Shown: positions 51,420 to 58,579 of the stretch, piece after piece
How positions within the stretch are numbered: the first letter of the stretch is position 1
How the letters are laid out: each line of letters opens with the position of its first letter
Source: Jatrophihabitans sp.
GTDB taxonomy: Bacteria; Actinomycetota; Actinomycetes; Mycobacteriales; Jatrophihabitantaceae
DNA length: 64,000 nucleotides
Assembly (NCBI GenBank): GCA_036399055.1
Contig: DASWNX010000029.1
Span: 186,001-250,000, forward strand
Direction of reading: 5' to 3'
The notes under the pieces: generated by a model
Seen by the model: the letters and a program-made list of their open reading frames with translations, nothing else
The model's database searches: none
What the model was told of the DNA's origin: nothing
Position numbers and translations under genes: made by a program

Positions 51420-52384
51420 CAGGCCTCGTGCTCCTGTTTCCGGGACAAGGATCGCAGTTCGCGGGTATGGCAACCGAGCTCTACGGCCGGGACGAACTCT
51501 TCACCGCCGCCGCCGACGCCTTCTTCCAGGCATACGGCCCCGACGCGCCGGCGCTGCGCGAGGCCTGGTTCGGCCGGGGTGATGCCGCAGATATCCACCG
51601 CGGGCCCTTCGCTCAGCCATTGCTGATGATGGTGGGATACGCCTGTGCCGTGAGCCTGGTGGAGCACGTCGGCGTCAAGCCTGCGGTCATCGGCCACAGC
51701 ATCGGCGAGTGGGCCGCGGCGTGCTTGGCTCGCGTCTTCACGCTGGAGACGGGTGCCCGGCTGGTAGCCGAACGCGCCCGGCTGCTGTCCCAGAGCGCGC
51801 CGGGCGGAATGCTCGCGGTCGCCGCCTCCGTCGAGGACGTCCAGGACCTGGTGGACTCCTTTCCCGACTCGGTGGCCGTGGGAGCGGTCAACGCCCCTCA
51901 GCAGGTGGTCTTGTCTGCGCCCGAGCCGCTGCTCACGTCGGTTCTGGCGCAGGCACGGGCGCGTGGCTGGTCGTGCATGAGGGTCAAGGCCCACGAGCCC
52001 TTCCACTCCCCCGTCCTGGGCGCCATGGCCGATCAGCTCACCGACATGCTCCCTGCCACGGCCTTGGCCGGCCCGCGTCTGCCGCTGATATCGTCCTGGT
52101 CTGCTGACCAGCTGTCGACGGCGCAAGCTCGCACTCCCGCCTTCTGGACCCGACAGGTCGCCGGCTGTATTCGCTTCTGGGAGGCGTTGACCCGGCTCGA
52201 CCGTCCGAACACGCTCTTCGTGGAATCAGGGCCAGGTAGCGGCCTGTCTGCCATCGCCAAGCAACTGAGTTCTGTTCGGGGCGGGACATCCCGGGTCATC
52301 ACGCCCGTTCCCTCCGGGCGTGCGGCTGGGTGGTCCAGCTGGTCCAAAGCGCGCGACTGCATGCTGCAGGCGCTTGAGCACTGA
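51416..52384 (+). CDS. Stand-alone acyltransferase 2
   Basis: This 322-residue acyltransferase begins VLLFPGQGSQFAGMATELY, with the nucleophile motif GHSIGEWAA, Arg in AERARLL, and second motif EPFHSPVL. It is closer in style to AT domains of modular PKSs and to DpsD/ZhuC-like proteins than to AT1. Proteins of that group handle starter-unit selection or proofreading by removing acetate primers. It is co-translated with the carboxyltransferase (ATGA). No priming KSIII or second ACP is present in the window. It is the last gene of the long plus-strand operon. Confidence 0.87.
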   Translation: MTGLVLLFPGQGSQFAGMATELYGRDELFTAAADAFFQAYGPDAPALREAWFGRGDAADIHRGPFAQPLLMMVGYACAVSLVEHVGVKPAVIGHSIGEWAAACLARVFTLETGARLVAERARLLSQSAPGGMLAVAASVEDVQDLVDSFPDSVAVGAVNAPQQVVLSAPEPLLTSVLAQARARGWSCMRVKAHEPFHSPVLGAMADQLTDMLPATALAGPRLPLISSWSADQLSTAQARTPAFWTRQVAGCIRFWEALTRLDRPNTLFVESGPGSGLSAIAKQLSSVRGGTSRVITPVPSGRAAGWSSWSKARDCMLQALEH

Positions 52385-52408
52385 GGCGGCAGCGCCCGAC
52401 TGAGGCGG

Positions 52409-53008
52409 TTACCTGCGGGTTCTGGCCGGGGCGCCGTCGGCGGTGGGAGGTGTCGCCGTCAAGGCGGCGACAAGCGGTGCGGCGGACTCTATGACGTCAT
52501 CGAGGTCGGCCTCGGCTAGATCTGGCAGCTTGATCAGGTACCGCCCGCTGGCGATGCCCATCATGACTGCCGCGAACAGCGCAGCCCGGAGCCGGGCGTG
52601 CGCGCCGTCGATATGGCGTTCGATCGCGTCGACTGAGGCTGAGGTCATGTGATGGCGCAGCAGGTTCGCCGCCGTCTCACTGGTCATGCTGGTCCGCAGC
52701 AGGACGGCCATCGGCGTGTTCGGCTCCTGCGCCCAAGCGCTCAGCATCGCGCGCAGGTAGTTCTTGGCCGACGACGCGGGATCGGTGGTGGTCAGCTCTC
52801 CGATCGGGATCTCCCACCGGACACACTCCCGGAACAGGTTCTCCTTGTTGCCGAAGTACTTCATCACCGATGATTTGTCGACGTCGGCCGCCACGGCGAT
52901 GTCCCGGATGGTCGCTCGTTCATAACCGACCGCGGCGAAACGCGCACGGGCCGCGTCGAGCACCCGCTGTCGGGTGCGGCCCCCTTTGGAGTCCTCGCTG
53001 GCCGGCAT
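52409..53008 (-). CDS. TetR-family regulator
   Basis: This 199-residue regulator has an N-terminal TetR HTH (RQRVLDAARARFAAVGYERA, then TIRDIAVAADVDKSSVMKYF and GNKENLF) and a helical ligand domain. It probably represses the adjacent MFS exporter and may sense the cluster product. I place the start at ATG 53,008 (AAGG six bases upstream). An ATG at 53,038 is also open, but the 13-bp direct repeats there are offset by 19 bp, which suits leader rather than coding DNA. Confidence 0.9.
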   Translation of the reverse strand: MPASEDSKGGRTRQRVLDAARARFAAVGYERATIRDIAVAADVDKSSVMKYFGNKENLFRECVRWEIPIGELTTTDPASSAKNYLRAMLSAWAQEPNTPMAVLLRTSMTSETAANLLRHHMTSASVDAIERHIDGAHARLRAALFAAVMMGIASGRYLIKLPDLAEADLDDVIESAAPLVAALTATPPTADGAPARTRR

Positions 53009-53021
53009 GACGACCTTAGGC

Positions 53022-53053
53022 GCTCTTTCGCTGGGCATCGGCTCTTTCGCTGG
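53022..53053. repeat. 13-bp direct repeat before the TetR gene
   Basis: GCTCTTTCGCTGG occurs at 53,022-53,034 and again at 53,041-53,053, a 19-bp period. It sits between the probable promoter and the chosen TetR start and may be a regulatory or slipped-strand repeat. Confidence 0.6.
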
Positions 53054-53117
53054 ACTCCTCAAGGGGTATCGAACGCTACTGTCAAGTATAGCCTGGGCAC
53101 GCCAGCCGCCCGTGAGA

Positions 53118-54596
53118 TCAGCGGTCCTGGTGCTGAGTGCGGAACGTCGAGACGACTATGGCGGCCGCAACGACATAAATGGCGGCGACCACGACGAAGG
53201 CGCTGGCATAGCCGCGCGTCACCGCGTCGACAGCCTGGCTCCACCCGACGCTCTCCGACCGGCCGACGATGGCAACGGCGCCCGGCACCCTTGCGTCGGC
53301 CACCTGGGTCGCCCGGGTGACCAGCACGGTCATCCCGATGGCGCCGCCGATCTGCAGGGCCGTGTTGAGCACGCTGGAGGCCGCGCCCATCTTTTGCGGC
53401 TCCACCCCTGCCATACCGGTCAACGTGACCGATACGAAGGCCAGCCCCAGTCCGAGCCCGATCAACACGGTGGCCGGCACGATCGAGGTCGCATAGCTGG
53501 TCGGGTACTCGAGCTGGCTTAGCCACCCGGCGCCGACGGCGGCCAGCAGCAGTCCTCCTGCTGCGATGGCTCGACCGCTGACCTGCTGCAGCAGCCTCGG
53601 CGCGACAGCTCCCGCCGCGATAGCGAGCGTCACACTCAGTGGGAGGTATGCCAATCCGGTCTGCAGGGCGTCATACCCCATCGCCGACTGCATGTGGAGA
53701 GTGAGGAAGTAGTAGGTCGCGAACATCGACGCGCCCACCAGCAGTTGCGTGAGGTAGGCGCCGGCTCGCGGTCGGGACCGCACCACGTCGGATGGGACCA
53801 AGGGGTGGTGCGAGCGGATCTGGATGATCACGAAGACGACGGCGCTGAGGGCGGCCAGTGCGAGACAGCCGACGACGACGTCATCGCTCCACTCCTCTTC
53901 ACCGGCACGGGTCGCGCCGTACACCAGCGCGACGGCCGCCAGGGTCCCTGTGACTGCGCCCCACACGTCGATTCGGCCACGGCTGGGCCGAGCCTGCACG
54001 AGGGCCTTGCGGTTGAGGATGATCCACAGCGCGATCGGCACGTTGATGAGCAGCGCCCAACGCCAGTTCAGGTAGCTGGTCAACACCCCGCCGAGCAGAA
54101 GCCCGACGGTCGAGCCCAGACCGGACATGGCGCCGTACACGCCCATAGCGCGCTGGTGGTCGGCCCGGTCGGGGAATGTCGAGCTGATCAGCGACAGCGC
54201 GTTGGGCGCGGCGATCGCGGCCGCGACCCCTTGTAGGCCACGCGCGGCGATAAGGACCGCGCTGTTGGGGGCCACCGTCCCGATCAAGGAGGCGACGGCG
54301 AACACCGTCATGCCGATCGTGAAGAGGCGCTGATGCCCGAATATGTCGCCAAGCCGTCCCGCGACGAGCAGTAGCCCACCGAAACCCAGGGCGTAGGCCG
54401 TCACCACCCACGTCAGGGCCGCCGGCGACACGTCAAGCCCGGTCTGAATCCTCGGGAGCGCGATGTTCATCAGCGTCCCGTCCATGACCAGGAGCAGCTG
54501 AGCGACTGCGATGACCGCGAGCGCGCGCCGCTGGGCGTTCGTGCGCCCGGCAGGTGGGGCGTCTTGTTGCTGCGGCTTGCTTTGGGAAGTCGTCAT
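53118..54596 (-). CDS. MFS drug exporter (DHA2/EmrB-QacA type)
   Basis: This 492-residue transporter has 14 predicted helices. It shows the DHA2 motif LLVMDGTLMNIALPRIQTGL in the first helix (motif D1) and LLVAGRLGDIFGHQRLF as motif A between helices 2 and 3. The GLQGVAAAIAAPNALSLISS and LGSTVGLLLGG regions correspond to motifs B and C, the antiporter signature. It should export the polyketide and give self-resistance. AGGAG lies six bases before the ATG. It sits divergent from the oxidase gene, with the TetR gene downstream; the shared 20-bp element is 88 bases upstream. Confidence 0.95.
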   Translation of the reverse strand: MTTSQSKPQQQDAPPAGRTNAQRRALAVIAVAQLLLVMDGTLMNIALPRIQTGLDVSPAALTWVVTAYALGFGGLLLVAGRLGDIFGHQRLFTIGMTVFAVASLIGTVAPNSAVLIAARGLQGVAAAIAAPNALSLISSTFPDRADHQRAMGVYGAMSGLGSTVGLLLGGVLTSYLNWRWALLINVPIALWIILNRKALVQARPSRGRIDVWGAVTGTLAAVALVYGATRAGEEEWSDDVVVGCLALAALSAVVFVIIQIRSHHPLVPSDVVRSRPRAGAYLTQLLVGASMFATYYFLTLHMQSAMGYDALQTGLAYLPLSVTLAIAAGAVAPRLLQQVSGRAIAAGGLLLAAVGAGWLSQLEYPTSYATSIVPATVLIGLGLGLAFVSVTLTGMAGVEPQKMGAASSVLNTALQIGGAIGMTVLVTRATQVADARVPGAVAIVGRSESVGWSQAVDAVTRGYASAFVVVAAIYVVAAAIVVSTFRTQHQDR

Positions 54597-54684
54597 GCCT
54601 AACTCCTGTTGTCCAAAAAGGGGTTTGTGCCCACGAAGGGGATTATGTCCGAGAAGGGGGATTGCAGCCGAGGCGACTCCATGG

Positions 54685-54704
54685 AAGTATACAACCGTTG
54701 CCAT
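54685..54704 (-). promoter_or_regulatory. 20-bp element shared with the SARP promoter region (copy 2)
   Basis: The minus strand reads ATGGCAACGGTTGTATACTT, matching 17 of 20 bases of 38,477-38,496. TATACT would be a good -10 hexamer for the exporter gene, and CAACcGTTG within the element is a short palindrome. On the other side it lies only 21 bases before the oxidase start codon. The first 7 bases of the plus-strand form (AAGTATA) also occur upstream of the TetR gene at 53,084-53,090. Confidence 0.55.
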
Positions 54705-54725
54705 TTTTGACCAGAGGGACTTCAA

Positions 54726-56525
54726 ATGAGCCAAGTGAAGGCGAGCCCAGTGGGCACGTGGGCCGGCACGGTCGAGCACGATGACCAGCTGGACCCGTTC
54801 GAGATCTCGTTCGGCGCGGACGGTTCGGTCGCGCTCAAAACACCGACCAGCATCGGTGGTGGCGCGTGGGCAGTAGGTGAGGGCTCGTCCTTCTCCTACT
54901 TCCTGCGAGAGATGTTCACCGATGAGGCCCGCAAGGGCGGTTACGTGCGCATCCAGGTCGCGGCAAACGTCATGGCCGAGAGTTACGAGGGCGTCGGCTC
55001 GGCCGACGTCGTGTTCAACGGCCGGGTCGTGCACACCACCCGAGCGACATTCACGGGACGTCGTACGGACCGCTCGAACCCGTCCTGGCACACCGAGCAT
55101 CACCAAGACGCCGCGCGGCAGAGCCTGACCCAGCCCGAGATCGACATCTTGCGCCAACACGGCTTCAGCGGCCAGGTGATCGCGCCTGAGGACGAGACAT
55201 ACGACGAGCGCCGCGCGGGCTGGAACTTGTCCGGAGACAACCGACCGCGCGCAATCCTGCGGCCGGTCACTGCTAGCGACGTGGCAAGCGCGCTGGCCTT
55301 CGCCGACGCCTTGAAGCTGCCGGTAGCGCTGCAGGCCACCGGACACGGGCCCTCGAGCCCGATGCAGGACTGCCTACTGATCGACACCAGCAGCCTGACC
55401 GGGTGCGTTCTGGAGGGCGACGTCGCGACCGTGGGCGCGGGCACGCGGTGGCGCGACGCGCTTCCCACCATCGTCGCCAGCGGCCAGGCGGCCCTGTGCG
55501 GGTCCTCCCCTGACGTCGGCATCGCGGGGTTCGTGTCCGGCGGAGGGCTGCCCGTGCTCTGCCGCAGTCACGGTCTGGCGGCCGATTCCGTGCTCGAGCT
55601 CGAGGTCGCCACCACGAGCGGAGAGCTTCTCACCTGCTCACCGCAGGACCATCCCGAGCTGTTCTGGGGGTCTCTGGGCGGGCACGGGAATCTGGGCGCG
55701 ATCACGTCGGTCCGGCTGCGGCTCATCGACGACCCGCAGCTGTTCGGCGGAATCCTGATGTTCGGCGAAGACAAGGTCGACGCCGCGCTGCGAACCTACT
55801 TCGGATGGACCCCCGACCTACCGGACGAGATGAACTCCTCGATCGCGGTGCTCCGGTTCCCCGACCTACCGCAGACGCCACCGGAGATGCGCAACCGGTA
55901 CTTCGTCCAGGTGCGCATCGCCTACACCGGCGACCCGGCGGAGGGCCAGCGGTTGATCGAGCCCCTCCGGGCGCTGGGCACCGAGGAGGACAGCGTACGG
56001 GTCATGCCGTACACGGAAATCGGCACCATCTACGCCGAACCCCCACGCCCCACGCCCGCGCGGATCAGGACCGAACTCACCTGGGACTTCCCCGCCGAGG
56101 CCGTTGAAGCGCTCGTCCGCGTCGCCGGCGCAGATGCCAAACTGCCTTTCGGTGGTGTGGAGTTCCGCCATCTCGGCGGCGTGCTCGCCCGCTCGACCAG
56201 CCCGGCGCCGGTGAGTTACCGCGCTGCCCAGTACCAGCTCTTCATCACCAACCCGGCTTTCGACGACCGGCTCGAGGAGGTGGTCGCCGCACAGGACCAC
56301 ATCTTTGAAGAGCTCGGTCCGTGGCTGAGTGGTCATGCGTGGCCTGGATTCCTCTTCACTCGCGACGTCACCGAGAAGGCAGTCCAGCGCGCGTACGACG
56401 ACGATGACTGGGCTCGGCTGCAGGCGGCCAAGCAGGCCTACGACCCCAAGAACACGCTGCGCGTCAACCACAACATCCCGCCCATGGGCCCAGCGAACCG
56501 CAACGATGACAAGGAGTCCGACTGA
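54726..56525 (+). CDS. FAD-linked (berberine-bridge-type) oxidase with extra N-terminal domain
   Basis: This 599-residue protein has residues ~165-599 forming a PP-loop FAD oxidase: RPVTASDVASALAFADALKL, LQATGHGPSSPM (His of the flavinylation site), VGAGTRWRDALPTI, CGSSPDVGIAGFVSGGG, LFWGSLGGHGNLGAITSV, and the C-terminal YDPKNTLRVNHNIPP. A His plus Cys pair suggests bicovalent FAD. Residues ~5-115 are an additional compact beta-rich domain (GTWAGTVEHDDQLDPFEISF...) resembling a small lipocalin-like barrel, not normal for this family. It probably oxidises a hydroxyl or dihydro intermediate late in the pathway. It heads a three-gene unit. Confidence 0.9.
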   Translation: MSQVKASPVGTWAGTVEHDDQLDPFEISFGADGSVALKTPTSIGGGAWAVGEGSSFSYFLREMFTDEARKGGYVRIQVAANVMAESYEGVGSADVVFNGRVVHTTRATFTGRRTDRSNPSWHTEHHQDAARQSLTQPEIDILRQHGFSGQVIAPEDETYDERRAGWNLSGDNRPRAILRPVTASDVASALAFADALKLPVALQATGHGPSSPMQDCLLIDTSSLTGCVLEGDVATVGAGTRWRDALPTIVASGQAALCGSSPDVGIAGFVSGGGLPVLCRSHGLAADSVLELEVATTSGELLTCSPQDHPELFWGSLGGHGNLGAITSVRLRLIDDPQLFGGILMFGEDKVDAALRTYFGWTPDLPDEMNSSIAVLRFPDLPQTPPEMRNRYFVQVRIAYTGDPAEGQRLIEPLRALGTEEDSVRVMPYTEIGTIYAEPPRPTPARIRTELTWDFPAEAVEALVRVAGADAKLPFGGVEFRHLGGVLARSTSPAPVSYRAAQYQLFITNPAFDDRLEEVVAAQDHIFEELGPWLSGHAWPGFLFTRDVTEKAVQRAYDDDDWARLQAAKQAYDPKNTLRVNHNIPPMGPANRNDDKESD

Positions 56526-57631
56526 TGGTGCTCAGTACGCAGGAAACGTCACCGGACACGGTGTTCGATGCGACTCACGCCGCCGAAGCCGACCGGACGG
56601 GCCAACTGTCACTCGAGGTCGCGCGGGGGCTCGGCAAGGCCGGCTTCGCCGCCTGGTTCGTGCCAGAGGCCTTCGGCGGACGAGAGGGCAGCTACGAAGA
56701 ACTGATGGACGAAGTCACCGCACTCGCCGGCACGTGCACCTCGACCGCATGGCTTGCCTCACTCCTGGCCTTCGGCGGCAGGTACGCCTCGTGCCTGCCC
56801 CGATCAGCGCAGGAGGACATCTGGAGGGAGGGCCCCGACGCCTTCCTGGTCACCGTGATCAAGCCTCAGGGCAGGGTCGTGCCGACAGAGGGCGGTTTCC
56901 AGCTCAGTGGTGAGTGGACCTACGTCAGCGGCGTCGAGTTCAGCGACTGGGCGATGCTCATGGGCCCGGGCGGTCCGCCGAATCCGGAGGTTCCAGTACG
57001 CCTGTTCCTGGTGCCGCGCGCCGACTACTCGATCGAGATGACCTGGGACTCCCTGGGGATGCGAGCGACCGGCAGTCACACGCTGACCCTCGACAAGGTC
57101 TTCGTTCCGGCGGAGCGCACTGCGTTGCGGGACGACGTCATGGCTGGACGGGGCCCGGAGGTGACCCCGGGTCGCCAGGCGCCCAACGTGGCGGTCAACG
57201 GCATCACCTTCGTCGCCCCTGCCCTGGGCGCGGCGAAGGCGGCGCTCGCCGAGGGCCGGCGGAGCCTGCGGGCGCCGGTCACCGGGCCGCGCGCGTTCGC
57301 GACCGCGCCGTACCTGGTGGAGTACGGCCGGGCTGCGGCCGAGTGGGAGACCGCGGAGTTCTTCCTGCGGCGCATTGCCCGTTCGGCCGATGAAGGGGGG
57401 CTGACCCCCGCTCTCGTCGCACGCAACCGACGAGACGCCACCTACGCCCTTGAGAGTCTCGTCAACGTGGTCGACCGCTGTCTGCGGATCAGCGGCACTC
57501 GGGGACAGTCGCGGGACGAACCCGCCCAGCGGCTCTGGCGAGACGTCCATTCCATTGCCAGTCACGCCGTCATGCAGTTCGAGCCGGCGGCGACTGACTA
57601 CACCAAACTTGAGCTGGAGAGTGCGCTGTGA
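56525..57631 (+). CDS. Acyl-CoA-dehydrogenase-fold flavin-dependent monooxygenase
   Basis: This 368-residue protein of the acyl-CoA dehydrogenase fold resembles group D flavin monooxygenases (HsaA/ActVA-ORF5/pigment hydroxylases). It has GLGKAGFAAWFVPEAFGGRE, TSTAWLASLLAFGGRYASCL, GGFQLSGEWTYVSGVEFSDW, WDSLGMRATGSHTLTLDKV and a helical C-terminal domain. Such enzymes use reduced flavin from a separate reductase to hydroxylate aromatic rings. No flavin reductase gene is visible here. It is coupled to the oxidase by TGATG overlap. Confidence 0.87.
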   Translation: MVLSTQETSPDTVFDATHAAEADRTGQLSLEVARGLGKAGFAAWFVPEAFGGREGSYEELMDEVTALAGTCTSTAWLASLLAFGGRYASCLPRSAQEDIWREGPDAFLVTVIKPQGRVVPTEGGFQLSGEWTYVSGVEFSDWAMLMGPGGPPNPEVPVRLFLVPRADYSIEMTWDSLGMRATGSHTLTLDKVFVPAERTALRDDVMAGRGPEVTPGRQAPNVAVNGITFVAPALGAAKAALAEGRRSLRAPVTGPRAFATAPYLVEYGRAAAEWETAEFFLRRIARSADEGGLTPALVARNRRDATYALESLVNVVDRCLRISGTRGQSRDEPAQRLWRDVHSIASHAVMQFEPAATDYTKLELESAL

Positions 57632-58446
57632 TCCTTGTGACTGGAGCCACCGGCAACGTCGGACGCCACATCGTGGCGGGGCTGCATCGAGACGGGTACG
57701 ACGTGACCGCGGTGACGAGAACTCCTGCGACGGCGGCGTTCCCGCCCGAGGTGCGAGTCCAGCCCACCGAGAACATCGACCTGAGCGGGGTCGAGTCGAT
57801 CTTTGTGAACATCGCCGCGTTCCCCGACGGGCCGGACGAGATTGTCGCGCGCGCCGCCGACAGCGGTGTGCAGCGCATCGTCGGCCTGTCCACATACTCA
57901 GTCGGGGACCCTAACCCGCGCAACGCCATCGCGGTGCGACACCGGCATCTGGAAGACATCGTGCGGGCCTCAGGCATGGAGTGGGTACTGCCCCGTCCAG
58001 CAGGGGGCTTTGCGATGACGACGTTGGAGTGGGCCGGCTCGATCAAGCGGGAGCGGACGGTCCGCGCCCCCTATGGCGAGGCACACGGAGCGCCCCTTCA
58101 CGAAAAGGACATCGCTGCCGTCTGCCTCGCCGGTCTGACCACCAAGGATCTGCTCGGGCAGGAGCCGCAGTTCAGCGGACCCGAGTCGATCTCCTACCGT
58201 CGTCGCGCCGAAATAATCAGCGAGGTGCTGGGGGAACCCATCACCTTTGTTGAGTTGACTGATGAGGATGCCCGCGTCGTGTGGGCTGAGGCCGGTGTTC
58301 CACCGCACGCGATCCAAGCGCGCCTGGGCATGTTCGCCTCGATGGTCGGGGTCAGCCACCCAGTCGATCCCATCGAACCGTTCATCGGCCGCCCCGGCCT
58401 GACCTACGCCGACTGGGTTCGTGACCATATCGATGCTTTCCGGTGA
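57628..58446 (+). CDS. NmrA-family NAD(P)-binding reductase
   Basis: This 272-residue atypical SDR begins MILVTGATGNVGRHIVAGLH (GxxGxxG). It also has VQRIVGLSTYSVGDPNPRNA, a conserved MEWVLPRPAGGFAMTTLEW substrate segment and HEKDIAAVCLAGL, as in NmrA/isoflavone-reductase-like proteins found in aromatic polyketide clusters. It probably reduces a quinone or ketone. The GTG start overlaps the upstream gene (GTGA). Last gene of the cluster; it converges on lpqB. Confidence 0.88.
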   Translation: MILVTGATGNVGRHIVAGLHRDGYDVTAVTRTPATAAFPPEVRVQPTENIDLSGVESIFVNIAAFPDGPDEIVARAADSGVQRIVGLSTYSVGDPNPRNAIAVRHRHLEDIVRASGMEWVLPRPAGGFAMTTLEWAGSIKRERTVRAPYGEAHGAPLHEKDIAAVCLAGLTTKDLLGQEPQFSGPESISYRRRAEIISEVLGEPITFVELTDEDARVVWAEAGVPPHAIQARLGMFASMVGVSHPVDPIEPFIGRPGLTYADWVRDHIDAFR

Positions 58447-58542
58447 TTGATGTCGAGCGGATCAGGAGACTGCCGTCGATCAGCGCCAGCAGCTCCGCGC
58501 CTGCTCGGGCTCGGTCCGCTTTCGGTCGAGCCGTGCTCACGT

Positions 58543-58574
58543 GCTTCCAGCCTGCATTCCACAGGGCTGGAAGC
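58543..58574. terminator. Hairpin between the cluster and lpqB
   Basis: GCTTCCAGCC and GGCTGGAAGC form a perfect 10-bp stem with a 12-base loop, six bases past the lpqB stop and about 100 bases past the last cluster gene. A bidirectional terminator separating the convergent genes is likely. Confidence 0.7.
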
Positions 58575-58579
58575 CAGAT

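Noticed and set aside
53038..53062. Earlier starts for the TetR gene, including a TTG at 53,062
   Set aside because: The first would be TTG inside what looks like a GAGGAG ribosome site. The ATG at 53,038 stays possible but lies among 19-bp-period repeats, and 53,008 gives a normal TetR N-terminus.
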